Shown piece by piece: positions 43,664-55,335 of a stretch of 64,000 bases of DNA. Numbering within the stretch: the first letter of the stretch is position 1; each line of letters opens with the position of its first letter. The notes beneath the pieces were generated by a model. That model was not told the origin of the DNA. It saw nothing but the letters and a program-made list of their open reading frames with translations, and made no database searches. Origin of the DNA: Hymenopus coronatus (taxonomy: Eukaryota > Arthropoda > Insecta > Mantodea > Hymenopodidae); the NCBI GenBank assembly GCA_030762935.1, contig CM060888.1:119237468-119301467 (forward strand). Direction: 5' to 3'. Position numbers and translations under genes: made by a program.

Positions 43664-44410
43664 AGAAAAATATTCTTTTTACTTGCTTCCTTGTAATTAG
43701 AATGGAAATGAGGGATTGCACTAGCCTAAAGTGATAGTAAAATATTTTAAAACATGGTTGCTATATGATTGAAGTCGTCAGGATTTGACAAAGTCCCGTA
43801 TGAGAAAAGTACAAGTATTTTAAAGCACAAGAAAGCGTTAACAAGGAATATCTAAAAAAAGGGTCAACTCCACGAAAAAAAATGTTTATAACATAAATTG
43901 TGCGTTTTAATGAGCTCTACAAGTTTTGATAGTAAGTTTTTGTCTATCTCTTACGGTTTACTAGTTATGCAAAATCCCACAAAATTCATCTAGAATAAAT
44001 GTCATCAGAAGCTATTCCAATAAAACACAATGTATACATTTTGTTTGCCATATAAAAATCTATAATATACGATATTTTAATTAAAATCATTAGAGCCATT
44101 TTTGAGAAAATCAAAATTTATGAAAATATTTCCATGTAGTTGGGGGTGGGGGAAGTTTTTTAAAAGCTTTGTGCTGCATTATTGGAAGATACCAAACGTA
44201 AATACCAAGTTTGGTATTTAACAGCTATGCTGTACACAGGCAGACATACACAGACACACAAACGCACACACGGATATTTTTCTAAAAATGTTTTTATTGG
44301 ATACAGGGGGACCCGAAACATGTATTTCGGGTGAAATCTCGGGATCGAATTTTTGGGTGGAATACAATACCTTCTCTATACACTATGTACATAGTACGTG
44401 TAGGGATAGT
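43664..44410 (+). mobile_element. family H copy 5 of array, 5' end missing
   Basis: Enters at TTTTTACTTGCTTCCTTGTAATTAG, within the body, and ends GTAGGGATAGT plus A run. The junction with the truncated copy 4 looks like a recombination or deletion between neighbours. Confidence 0.88.
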
Positions 44411-44779
44411 AAAAATGGGGGCAAAATTGTATTCACGTATGTTGACCCTATAACTCTTTCTCCACAATCTTTCTGCAAATCGTACTTTCACTGACTGAGT
44501 TAACACATACGAATCATAAATAAATAGACGCTGTGGAGTTAGAAACATACTGGGACATTGTGCCCTTTGTGACTAAGTACTGGACAAAATAATAAATCGT
44601 TTGTAATAAGTGAACTACACCATATCACTGTTACCTCAATACTGTACTACCAGAGCAGAGCAAAACTGCGTCAGAAGCGTGACCTTGTTAACAGCAGCAG
44701 AGCTGAATCACGTGTCCACTGCCCAGTGGATAAACATTGCTGAGCCTGTTCGGAGATTTTGACTCACTCTGCACTATGC
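44411..44779. other. no recognisable feature
   Basis: Unique-looking spacer between family H fragments. Confidence 0.35.
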
Positions 44780-45013
44780 TTTGGTACTTTGCCCACTTTT
44801 CGTTTTTGAGTTATCGTGGTCACGGACGGACGGGCACACACACATACACATACGCACACACACACATAAATGGACCTTTTTCCATAAAATACTTTTATTG
44901 GATTCAATGGACCTTCAACGTGTGTTTCCGTGAAATCTCGGAAGTAAATTTTTAGGTGGAACGCAATATCTTCTCACCTACTATCGACATTGTACATATG
45001 GGCTAGAGAAAGT
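44780..45013 (+). mobile_element. family H, 3' third
   Basis: TTTGGTACTTTGCCCACTTTTCG, an interrupted CA tract, GTTTCCGTGAAATCTCGG, then GGGCTAGAGAAAGT. The next 5' fragment follows after the A run. Confidence 0.85.
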
Positions 45014-45019
45014 AAAAAA

Positions 45020-45094
45020 CATCTTATATATTCCACTCACAGGAGTTTCTCTGCATCTCTACAACAAAATTAATAAGCTTATTCCTCTATCTAG
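45020..45094 (+). mobile_element. family H, 5' end fragment
   Basis: CATCTTATATATTCCACTCACAGGAG ... TTATTCCTCTATCTAGG. Only the first 75 bp. Confidence 0.7.
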
Positions 45095-45190
45095 GGGTGA
45101 TTTGAGGCCCTCTTGCTGCATACTTTTATCCTTAAACTATTTTAAAGTCTTCAACAATTCTATAATACGTTTCGGTAGATAGCTATAGAA

Positions 45191-45483
45191 TCTGATGTAC
45201 TCCATTCACATGACTTTCTATACATCTCTGCAACAATAATTGTTAAAATGCTTATGCTTCTTTTACTTCATGCTAATCGAGATAAACACTAGCAGAAACG
45301 GCTTATTACTTAGTCCCTTATCAGCAGAAGGAATATAAAGGAACACACTGGTCTAAGCCGACAGTCAAATGTTTTAAAATGCGGTTGCTATAGGGTTAAA
45401 ATCCGTTTCTTTGCGCGGCCAGGAGTTGACAAGTTCCCGTATGAGAAAAGTTAATTATTTTAAAACTATGAGCTAGAGAAAGT
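45191..45483 (+). mobile_element. family H 293-bp deletion derivative
   Basis: Intact 5' end TCTGATGTACTCCATTCACATGAC with about 270 bp of 5' body is joined directly to the last ~18 bp (GAGCTAGAGAAAGT plus A run). The palindrome, CA tract and most of the terminal hairpin are gone. Confidence 0.85.
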
Positions 45484-46273
45484 AAAAAACGGAAAGTTCA
45501 TTGCAACCAATTATTACCTAAGCATTTTTAAACTGCAAATTGCTTAATAGGTTTAGCACGGATGTGTAAAAAAAACTCTGATTAACACAAATTAAACATT
45601 TATTTCGGAAATTAGAATTCTGCTAAGCCGCAGTCGGTTAGCTTTATAGCCAACACGGGAATTCTTTCTTGATGGAAGGGACATAATAAAAAGCTAACAC
45701 CCCGCAGTTTAACGAGTTGAATAAACAAGGTTATGAGAAACGTGTGGGAAAGTTTATTGGCAGTAAATTTTTACTCCTTATGCTAAACAAAACAGCAGAA
45801 TATTAATAAAGCGATGCTGTAACCCTCTTAAACGTCCGTTTAACTCTCATGTGGTAGAGCATGTTGCCAAATTGTATTATCTTTATTATACTAATTGTGT
45901 GCTTTGCAGCAGCACGTAATGTTCTCATGTTTTTCAATGAACGTGGTTAATGTTCTAAATAAGTGGAACAGTTTTACTACTCATATGTTAACATGGTTAA
46001 GGAGAAAATAGAGCAAATATTGTGGTGCTGTGTAATTATAACGACGAGTCAGATACATGATACAGGAGAACGGCCAAATTATAGTACCTGTTTCGTCCGA
46101 GAGAGGTCAAGGGCGATATGCGTAATTGCACTTTACTCCTGGAACCTTCACTCTATTTATACTTGTGTAGAAGCAAAGTAATTTATGGCCAATGCAGAGT
46201 TAAATCAGGGAAAGTAATTCATCCGACTTACTTTGTCAAGTTTCCACTCCTGTATACTCAAAGATATTAAAAA
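45484..46273. other. no recognisable feature
   Basis: AT-rich spacer. The frame at 45963-46181 shows no motif. Confidence 0.35.
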
Positions 46274-46687
46274 TCTGATGTGTTCCATTCACATGCCTTT
46301 CTCTATATCTCTGCAACAAATTATTGTTAAAAATCTTATCCTTCTGTTCTCTTTATGCTAATCGAATAAAAATTAGCAGAAATAGTCTTATTACTTGTTC
46401 TCTTCTAAATAGAAGCGAAATAAAGGAGTACCGTAGGTTAAAGTGATAGTCAAAAGCTCGTTGCTATGTGACTGAAGTTCCTTTGTTTGTATGGACTGGA
46501 GTTGACAAATTTCTGTGTGAGAAAAATATAAGTTTTTCAAAGCTGAATCCAAAAACGAATAATATCTCATAAACGATCAAATCCACAAAAGCATATATCA
46601 TAAATCGCGTGTTTTAACGTGATCTACATTTTTTGTGTGGTAAATTTTTGTCAATCTCTTACAGTTTAGCAGTTATGCAAATTTCCT
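46274..46687 (+). mobile_element. family H, 5' half
   Basis: Starts TCTGATGTGTTCCATTCACATGCC and stops abruptly after CAGTTTAGCAGTTATGCAA. Confidence 0.9.
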
Positions 46688-46940
46688 TTCCTTTCTTACT
46701 CGCCTGGTATGCTGAGGCAGAATGCCACCAATGAAACTTTTCAAACGTGCACATTTTCAGCAAAATCACAGCGCCAGGCGTATTTTTAATGTCTTTGAGT
46801 ATACCACTCCGAAACTAATAGTTCATTTGCTAAGAAGGCCGATCATTTTAATGTAAATACACTTCTCAAAACGACTACAATTTTCTTGGAAAGCGTTAAC
46901 AAGTGCATGCAGTAGTTCTTTCATTAAAGCCATTCTTTTT

Positions 46941-47752
46941 TGCTTTATCTAGCCTGTATGGATAATTTACATAGTGGATAGAGAAGGTATTGTATTTCAC
47001 CCGAAAATTTGATATCCATATTTCACCGAAAATATGATTTGCGGTCCCCTAAGTCTGAAAAAAACCAATTTTAGAAAAAGGTCGTGTATGTCTGTGGACA
47101 GCATACCTCGAGAACGGAAAGACCGTTAAATACCAAACTTAGTATTTAGATTTCGTATTTTCCAAGGTAGCGAAACGAATATTTTCAAGATAATCCCCCA
47201 CCACAAACTACCCTTTACATGGAAAAATTTAAATTTTTTTTGAATTTCTAAAAAATAGCTCTAACAATTTTGATTAAAATTCCGTATATTGAATTTTCTG
47301 AGAATAGCGTCTGAAGATCTCTTTATTCTGAATTTTGCCGAATTTTGCCCGTAAGAGATAGAAAAAAACTTACTGTACAAAAAATGCAGATCTCTTCAAA
47401 ACGCACAACTTATGCCCTTTACCGTATCCGGGATATTTCTGGTTATTGGTTTCAATTGTCAATGTACTTAGCACTTTTCTCAGAGAGGCAGTATCCGAGT
47501 TTCTTTTGTTCTACTCCTGGCCAAGCAATGATGCGAATTGCAATGACAATCGCATAACGACAGCTTTTAAAAATTTGACTATCACTTTAGCATAGCGCAT
47601 TCCTCTAGTTCCCTTATACCTATAAGGAACTAAGTAATAAGAACATTCTGCTAATGTTTATCTCGATTAGCATGGTGTACAAAAAAGGATAATCTTTTGT
47701 AAGAAGTTGTTTGTAGAGCAGCTAGAGAAAGTCACGTGAGTGTAACATCAGA
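46941..47752 (-). mobile_element. family H copy, full length
   Basis: Starts TGCTTTATCTAGCCTG with a partly degenerate hairpin and ends GTGAGTGTAACATCAGA. Older subtype (CTCCTGGCCAAGCAATG). The microsatellite is almost absent. Confidence 0.88.
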
Positions 47753-47896
47753 TTTTTGGTTCTAGCATTTGAAGGAATAGTCCATTCTAAATCTCTATGA
47801 AACAATGTTTAAAATAAATAATAACAATAATGATGATAATAATCATATAGTTACATTAATTACTTAAGGGAATACACGGCAACTAAATAATTTATT

Positions 47897-48377
47897 GCTT
47901 TTCCTACTTAGTACATAGTGCAAGGATAAAGAAAGTATTACATTTCAATAAATAATTTGATACACGAGATTTCACAGGAAGCACACGTTTTAGGGTACTC
48001 TTTACCCAAGAAATCGTGTTTAGAAAAAGATCCACGCCCACGTGCGTGTATGTGTATTTGAACATGATGACTCAAAAACGAAAATATTAAACTGGATATT
48101 TCTTGTAAGTTATCTTCCAAGAATGGGACACAAACACTGAAGAAAATCACACTAGCCCACATTACGTTTTACGTGGAAAAATTTCAAAACGTTTTATTTT
48201 TTAAAAAACGGATTAACGATTTTGACTAAAATATCGTATATTAAAGATATTTACATTACTAATAAAATGTATGATTATATTGAATTTTCTGGAAAAACCT
48301 CTGAAGGCCTCTTGATTCTGGCTGATTTTGCATGACTGGTAAACAGTAAGCGATAGAGAGAAATTTGCTCCATACTC
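47897..48377 (-). mobile_element. family H, 3' half
   Basis: TAGTACATAGTGCAAGGATAAAG to GTAAGCGATAGAGAGAAATTTG. It abuts the 5' end of the next, oppositely oriented copy. Confidence 0.85.
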
Positions 48378-48383
48378 AAAAAA

Positions 48384-49255
48384 TCTGATGTAATCCATTC
48401 ACATGACTTTCTCTATATCTCTGCAACAAACTTTTTAACAAAAGTTTGTGCTTCTATTTACTTCATGCTAAGTTAGAAAAATTAGCAGAAATAGTCTTAT
48501 TACTTGCTTTCCTGTAAGCAGAAGAGAAATAAGGGAGTAACATAGGTTAAAGTGACAGCAAAAGATGGCTGCTATGTGACTGAAGTTCCTTTGATTGTAT
48601 GAAGGAGTTGACAAATTCCTGTATGAGAAAAGTAAGTCTTTTAAAGCTGAAACAAAAAACAAGGAATATCTTAAAAACGATCAACTCTACGAAACAATGT
48701 ATATAACATAAATTGGTGTGCTTTAATGTGCTCTACATTTTTGTGTGGTAAGCTTTTTCTATCTCTTACGGTTTGCCAGTTACACAAAATTCCGTAAAAT
48801 TCATCCAGAAAAGTCTTCAGAGGCTATTCCCTGAAAATTCAAGATATACATATTATTTGTCAAGTATATATTTTTAATATATAGTATTTTTATCAAAATC
48901 GTTAGAGCCATTTTTTTGAAAATCAAAATTTTAGAAAATTTTTCCATATGAAGGGTAGTTTGGGGTGGCGGGATTTTCTTGAAAATCTTGGTGTCGCATC
49001 CTTGGAAAATACTGAACTTAAATACCAAGTTTGGTATTTAACGGTCTTTTCGTTTTTGAGCTATGCTGCCCAAAGCACACAGACACACACATACACAGGC
49101 AGACACATATACGAATATTTTTTTCTAAAAATGCTTTTTTTGGATTCAGGTGGTCTCAAAACATGTATTTCCGGTGAAATCTCGATAATATCGAATTTTG
49201 GGTGCATTACAATACCTTCTCTATACACTATGTACATAGTACGTATAGAGAAAGT
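48384..49255 (+). mobile_element. family H copy, full length
   Basis: Starts TCTGATGTAATCCATTCACATGAC, ends GTATAGAGAAAGT plus A run. Close to the copy at 7761-8604 (both have TGTAATCCATT and the shared 3' half), so a common young subfamily. Confidence 0.93.
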
Positions 49256-49302
49256 AAAAATGTACATCTTGTTAAAACACATAATTTATGTGTTTCTTTC
49301 TT

Positions 49303-49566
49303 TTTTTTTTATTGTTTCATTTATATAGCCCCCTTTAACATCTAAGGTCATATCGGGGGCTTTGCACTTGAAACAACTCGTTGTCAGTAGGGTTAAATCA
49401 TTTTATTTTCTTAAAGCACACATACATTCACTCTCACATACATACTTCCAGACTCTGTGGAGGATAGGGAATAATTCTGGCTAAAGAAAAATTCCCCGCC
49501 CCAGCCGAGAATTGAACCCGGGACCTCCGGATGAGAAGTTGGCTCGCTGACCACTCGACCACGTAG
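49303..49566 (-). mobile_element. tRNA-derived SINE family C
   Basis: On the minus strand, CTACGTGGTCGAGTGGTCAG (box A) and CCGGGTTCAATTCTCGG (box B) form a tRNA-Ser-like head. GGGGAATTTTTCTTTAGCC and a body ending GGGGGCTATATAAATG-A(n) follow. The second copy is at 55980-56232. Confidence 0.87.
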
Positions 49567-49659
49567 GCAGTCCGTCTTTCTTTAGGAGTCATCGTTTCCA
49601 AGATGACATTGTTATTGTTTTCGGGACTCCGGCGCTGTATTCCTTTTCATATTTTTCTC

Positions 49660-49836
49660 CTCTTTCCCCAACATTCCCTTTATTTTTCTGTTAGATTACC
49701 GTTTTATTTTTGCTTCTAATACACATGTATACATTTACAAACACAAAAATACCCATGCCGAAGGCAGGATTCAAACTCACAATCCCCTGCGCCATGAAGC
49801 ACCAAAGTGAGGCCCTTTAGCGAGCGCGGCCACGGG
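49660..49836 (-). mobile_element. tRNA-derived SINE family J
   Basis: The minus strand has CCCCGTGGCCGCGCTCGCTAAAG and TGTGAGTTTGAATCCTGCC (box B), with GGGGATTG closing. The left (3') boundary is unclear. It sits in the same family H copy as the SINE C insertion. Confidence 0.65.
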
Positions 49837-49984
49837 GATTGTAATTAGCATGAAGTAGATAGAAGAATAATCGTTTTAACAAATTATTGTTGCAGAGGTG
49901 TAGAGAAAGTCATGTGAATGGAACATCAGCTTTTTTAAATTTTGATGCTTATGATTCTATAGGTATCTACCGAAATGTATTATA

Positions 49985-50720
49985 TAATCAAAAAAACTAT
50001 TTTCAGAAAAGGTCCTTGTATGTGTGTGTGTACATGTGTCGGTAAACACGGTAACTGAAAAACCAAAAGTCGGTCAAATACCAAACTTGATATTTGAGTT
50101 TAGCATATTCCAAGGATGCGACACGAAGCTTTTGAGAAAAATTCTCCCACCCCAAACGACCATTTACAAGAAAAAAATGTCGAAAATCTTGATATTCTCA
50201 AAAATGCTTCTAACAGTATATTAAAAATATTTATATTGCAAATAAAATGTATATCATGAATTTTCTGGGAATAGCTTCTAAATAGCTCTTTATTCTGAAT
50301 GAATTTTGCTGAATTTTGTGTAAGTGGTAGACTGTAAGAGATAGACAGAAATTTACTACACAAAATAAGAAAAGTAGATCACGTTATAACACACAATTTC
50401 TTATATTTGTTTTTTTTTTCGTGGAATTGACCATTTCCGAGATATTCTTTGTTATTTGTTTTTCTCACACGGAAAGTTGTAAACTCCCTGTCCCGAATAG
50501 AAACGGTTTTCAACCACATGACGACCAGCTTTTAAAACATTTGATTATCGTTTTAGCCTAGTGTATTCCCTTATTTTAACATCTACTTACACGGAAGCAA
50601 GTAGTTAAGACAATATCTGCTATGTTTATCTTTATTATCATAAAGTCGATAGAGGATTAGGTTTTTTAACAATAATTTGTTACAGAGATGTAGAGAAAGT
50701 CATGTGAATGGAACATCAGA
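49985..50720 (-). mobile_element. family H copy, 3' hairpin missing
   Basis: Begins near AACTATTTTCAGAAAAGG and ends GTGAATGGAACATCAGA. It abuts the next copy in the same orientation with about 10 bp between. Confidence 0.88.
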
Positions 50721-50730
50721 TTTTCATATT

Positions 50731-51565
50731 TTCTCTAGTCCCATATGTACAATGTACATAGGAATAGACAAGGTATTGTAATGCACCCAAAAATTCTATG
50801 TCGAGATATCACCGGAAATACATGTTTTGGGGTCCCCTGAGTCCGAAAAAAGCATTTTTAAAAACGGTCCGTGTGTGTGTATGGACAGCATAGCCCCAAA
50901 ACGAAAAGATAGTAATATACCAAACTTGGCATTTAGTTTTGGTATCTTCCAAGGATGCAACACGAAGATTTTAAAAAAAAAATCTCCCCACCACAAACTA
51001 TCTTTCACATGGAAAAAATTTCGAAAATTTTTAATTTCTTAAAAATGGTTCTAACGATTTTGATTAAATCCGAAATAAAAAGTATATCTCAAATTTTCTG
51101 GGAATATCCTATGAAGACCTCTTTATTCTGGATTTACTTTGCCAAATTTCGCTTAACTGCTAAACCGTAAGAGATAGAAAAAAAAACTCACTACAAAAAA
51201 TGTACATCAAGACAAAACACACTGTTTACGTCCTGTACGTTTTTGTCGTGGTGGTAACCGTTTCCGAGATATTCCTTATTATGGTTTCAATTGTGAAGTA
51301 CTTATTTCTCAGACAGGAAGTGTCCGTTTTTCTTTTGTTCCACTCCTGGCCAAGCAAAGAAGCGATTTGCAATGACAATCACAAACGATAGTTTTTAAAA
51401 CATTTGACTATTACTTTAGCCTAGTGCATTACCTGAAATCCCTTTTACTTATAAGAACTAAGTAATCAGAGCATTCTGCTAGTGTTTATTTCGATTAGCA
51501 TTGTGCAGAAAGAAGAAGAATATTTTGTAGGAAGTTTGTAGAGCAGCTAGAGAAAGTTTATCAGA
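50731..51565 (-). mobile_element. family H copy, full length
   Basis: Starts TTCTCTAGTCCCATATGTACAATGTAC (variant hairpin) and ends GAAAGTTTATCAGA. With the preceding copy it forms a second head-to-tail pair. Confidence 0.88.
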
Positions 51566-51967
51566 TTTTTAAGTTAGAGTTTTTCATTACTATCTTGGAC
51601 AGCAACTAGCGGTTTAGGAAATTGTGTGGTCGGAGGAATACCTTTGTTGATCTTTCTTTTTACGTAGAGAAGAAAAGTCCAGGTTTGTTAACAAAAGGTT
51701 CGATTTTTATTGGACATCAAAACAGGCCTCTCCTTCCGTCATTAGTGTAATCAAATGCCTGTAGGTACATATGCCCACGCACTATAAAGCTAGAATACCT
51801 TAAAGACGCACAATTCTCAAGTGACCCCAGCATCCAGAAATAGCATATCCAGTTTCAGTCAATCATACTTTGAGCTTCACGGTTAACGCAATAAAACACA
51901 CAATGCATAGTTGAGGCGCATACATTTTCACTCTAAAAAATACGCAACTACAACAGCATAACATAAA
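51566..51967. other. no recognisable feature
   Basis: Spacer between family H copies. No motif. Confidence 0.35.
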
Positions 51968-52293
51968 TCTGATGTTTACCATTCACATTACCTTCTCTTC
52001 CTAGTTTAACAAACCATTCTTACAAAAGCTTATTCTTCTATCCACTCTAATCGAGATAAACATTACTATAAATGGTCTTGTTGCTTAGTTCCTTATAACT
52101 ATAAGAGAAAAAATGGAACATACTAGACTACAGCTATAGTTAAGTATTTTAAAAGCTGGTTGCTATGTGATTAAAAATCGGCTCTCTTTGTGGTCCAGGA
52201 GTAAAACAAAAGAAATAGGAATGACAAATCCTATTTGAGAAAAGTAAGGTATTTTAAAATTTAAAGGGATATCTTGGAAATGATTCACTCCAC

Positions 52294-52347
<54 letters not shown>

Positions 52348-52702
52348 TGACAAATTGTGTGTTTTATTTAGATCAACATATTGTGTAGTAAGTTCTCTAC
52401 CTAAAACGTACAGTTTAGCAGTAAATAAAAAATGATTCCTAAAGAAGAAGTCTTCAGAGGCTACTCCCAGAATATTAAATTATAAATAAATACCAAGTTT
52501 GGTATTTAAGGAGTTTTTGCTTTTGAGTTATGCTGTTCACAGGGCAGACACACGTACACACACCGCACATTTTTCTATCTTTTTTTTTATTCGGGGGTCT
52601 CAAAAAAGTATTTCAGCTGAGATGTCGATATCAATTTTTTTTGGGTGGAATACAATACCTTCTCTATCTATTATGTATATTGTACATTCGTGCTACAGAA
52701 GT
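51968..52702 (+). mobile_element. family H copy, older subtype, with expanded poly-A and internal deletion
   Basis: Starts TCTGATGTTTACCATTCACATTACC and ends GCTACAGAAGT. The short A run that normally follows CTCCACGA has grown to about 38 A plus TA repeats (52293-52348). Part of the body before AAATACCAAGTTTGGTATTT is deleted. Confidence 0.85.
52293..52348 (+). repeat. poly-A then (TA)n
   Basis: Homopolymer expansion inside a family H copy. Its length in the assembly may be unreliable. Confidence 0.9.
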
Positions 52703-52847
52703 ACCAAACATTTGTTATTGGTATACTTAGCTTTTATAGTAATGCTAGATATAAAAAAAACCTACTGATAAGAAAAATGATCTCGATAAAACACACAATT
52801 GCCAGGTTCATAAAAATTAGCAACAAGGTTGGAAAACATAATGCGTC

Positions 52848-53060
52848 ATTTTTTTTTTTTTTTTTTTTTTAATTTAGCGTCCTTTAATCTGGTAGTCAGA
52901 TCGGACGATGAATGAAACGGTGAAATGCTGTTCAACTGAACCCGAATTCCATGGGGCTTAAAGTTACTCAACAAATCTCCTTTCAGTATAACGGAAAACC
53001 CTGGAAAGAACCTTATCCGGGTAACTCGTCCTAACGAACTCAGGATTTCATAAATGTGAA
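52848..53060 (-). mobile_element. SINE family G
   Basis: A T run at 52849-52871 is the reversed A tail. CCATGGGGCTTAAAGTTACTC, AACGGAAAACCCTGGAAAG and TATCCGGGTAACTCGTCCTAACG match 62150-62245. The tRNA-like head at the right end is eroded compared with 62230-62310. Confidence 0.75.
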
Positions 53061-53131
53061 GCAAACACCCTACACAGACCGGTCTTTAGGTATTCTCTAA
53101 ATATGAGTTCCAACTTATTTTCCTCCTTTTT

Positions 53132-53303
53132 ACTTTTTCTATACGAACTATGTACATAGTGTATAGAGAAGGTATTGCACTCCACCAAAAAATGCGATAC
53201 CGAGATTTCACCGGAAATATATGTTTTAGGGCCCCCTTTATCTAAAAAAAGTATTCTCAGAAAAAGGTCCGTGTGTGTGTCCGTGTGTGTGTGTGTGTGT
53301 GTG

Positions 53304-53338
<35 letters not shown>

Positions 53339-54000
53339 CGTGTGTCTATGAACACGATAACTCAAAAACGAAAAGTCGGTAAAATACCAAACTTGGTATT
53401 TAAGTTTAGAATCTTTCAGGGATACGACACGAAGATTTTGAGAAAAATCCCCCCACTCCAAACTACCCTTTACATGGAACTTTTTTTTGAAAATTTTCAT
53501 TTTCTAAATAATGGCTCTAACGAGTTTGATTAAAATATCGTATGTTAAAGATATTTACCCGACAAATGAAATGTATATTTTGAATGTTCTGATAATAGCC
53601 TCTGAAGGCTGCTAAACCGTAAGAGATAGACAAAAACTTACCGCACAAAAAATTTAGGGCACATTAAAACACACAATTTATGTTGTATACTTTTTTTTTG
53701 GAGTTAATCGTTTTTGAGATATACCTTGATTTTGTTTTCTGGGTCGAAAATCTTAACTTTTCTCATACGGGAATTTGTCAACTCATGTCCATACAAACAA
53801 AGCAACTTCAGTCACATAGTAACCAGCTTTTGACTATCGCTTTAACCTATGCTACTCCCTTATTTCCTTTCTACTTACAAGGAAGCAAGTAATAAGACTA
53901 TTTCTGCTAATTTTTCTCGATTAGCATGAAGTAAATAGAAGCATAAGCTTTTTAAGAATAATTTGATATAGAGAATGTCATGTGAATGGTACACATCAGA
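53132..54000 (-). mobile_element. family H copy, full length
   Basis: Starts ACTTTTTCTATACGAACTATGTACATAG and ends GTGAATGGTACACATCAGA. Long GT tract (53270-53340), palindrome near 53383-53402. Confidence 0.94.
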
Positions 54001-54005
54001 TTTTT

Positions 54006-54269
54006 ATTGTATGTATTCCACCCAAAAATTCGATATCGGGATTTCACCAGAAATGCATGTTTGATGTTCGTTTAGATAAAGCTTCGTATTTGTGTTCTTG
54101 TCCATCCATATGTGGTTGTGTGTCTGAGCAATAGCTGAAAATCGAAGTACTGGACATGAATTTTAGCATTTTCCAAGAATATAACACGAAGATTTTCAAT
54201 CAAATCCACCACCCCAAAACTGCCCTTTAAATGAATATTTTATTTAAAAAATTGTGATTTTCTCAGTAT
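54006..54269 (-). mobile_element. family H 3' part without hairpin (left of fold-back insertion)
   Basis: TATTCCACCCAAAAATTCGATATCGGG through CGAAGATTTTCAATC to ATTTTCTCAGTAT. Continues at 55052. Confidence 0.8.
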
Positions 54270-55051
54270 GTGGTGTTGTCACGCTTGCTGTTATAAATTT
54301 TCAGAAAGTTGCTTGAACAAAGAGGAATTAACTGGGGAACTGTACTTTTCCAGATAGCCAGGCGAGAATATGTGGGCGCAGCTCTGTTTTATCCGAGTCC
54401 AAGAGGGAATGGGTTCTATATTATTATCAAAGGCTAAGCTACTAATGCAAAACACAAACACTTCTTACTAACTAGTTATTATTTTACCCTCTACATGAAT
54501 CCACTCAACACGCCACCATCTTAGCGTGGAGCAAATCTTGGCTACCTGGAGGGCGACATTGCAGATTCTAGTTCAGTTTTAGATTTGATTCTACCATTGG
54601 TCGATTGACAAACATGGCTGTCCATGCGCAAGCGGACAAACCGAATGGAAGAGTGTGCATTTCACATTGGAAAGCAGAACCGATTTTATCAGAAAGTCTT
54701 TTTACTCCATATTTCGATCCAGTTATACACCTAATCTAACCTAACGTAGCCCAACCTCGAGGAAATCTCGAAACCTGTCGTTCACCTGTCACGTAGCCAT
54801 ATTGTCTCCGTAACCAATAGGAAAGGCTCAGGAAAGAGCCTTAATCTAAAACTGACAACAATCTTGCACCTGGAGGAACCAATGCTCCTTTCTACAATTA
54901 TACCATAGTAGATACACAATACAAAAGGGGAAGAGATTACTTTGCAAGCTATTTTGTTAAATGGTTAGGTTGGCAATGTCGCCATCATATGAATAATTAT
55001 TTGAATACAGTGCTACTACATCCCAGGCATGCAGCCAGGATGCGACAGTAT
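54270..55051. mobile_element. 0.78-kb fold-back insertion, unclassified
   Basis: Interrupts a family H copy, with CAGTAT at both edges (54264-54269 and 55046-55051), a possible 6-bp duplication. Internal inverted segments include GGCGACATTGC (about 54551) against GCAATGTCGCC (about 54976), and CAGTTTTAGATT (about 54574) against AATCTAAAACTG. CATTGGT...ACATGGC also recurs, inverted, as GCCATATTG...ACCAATAG. It also holds CTAATCTAACCTAACG and, later, TGGTTAGGTTGG. No coding capacity. Probably a non-autonomous DNA transposon. Confidence 0.6.
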
Positions 55052-55335
55052 TCTGATTAAAATGTCACTTATTAAATATATTTAAATAGAAAATAAAACG
55101 TACAACTTGAACATCTGGGAATAACCTCTGAGTACTCTTCATTCTACACCACTTTTTACTTAACAGTAAACCGTAAAAGATAGATAAGTATTACTACAAA
55201 AATTGTAAATGTCGTTAAAACGCACAATTTAAGTAATCTTTTGTATGATTAACATTTCCGAGATATTCCTATTTATTGGTTTCAACTTTAGTAAATGATT
55301 ATTCAATTTTCTCTTCTCCTGATCGAGTAAACATA
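55052..55335 (-). mobile_element. family H body fragment (right of fold-back insertion)
   Basis: TCTGATTAAAATGTCACTTATTAAATATATTT, AATAACCTCTGAGTACTCTTCATTCT, AACCGTAAAAGATAGATAAG and GAGATATTCCTATTTATTGGTTTC in order. The 5' end of the element is lost. Confidence 0.8.

Larger units (their letters stand above)
49261..49930 (-). mobile_element. family H 5' half carrying two SINEs
   Basis: Host pieces are 49261-49300 (TTAAAACACATAATTTATG), about 49568-49655 (GGAGTCATCGTTTCCAAGATGAC) and 49837-49930 (ATTAGCATGAAGTAGATAG to GAATGGAACATCAG). In order these form a minus-strand 5' half. Confidence 0.8.

Noticed and set aside
54720..54775. Interstitial telomere repeat
   Set aside because: Only two or three TTAGG-like units, imperfect and inside a fold-back element. 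Too short for a telomeric tract.
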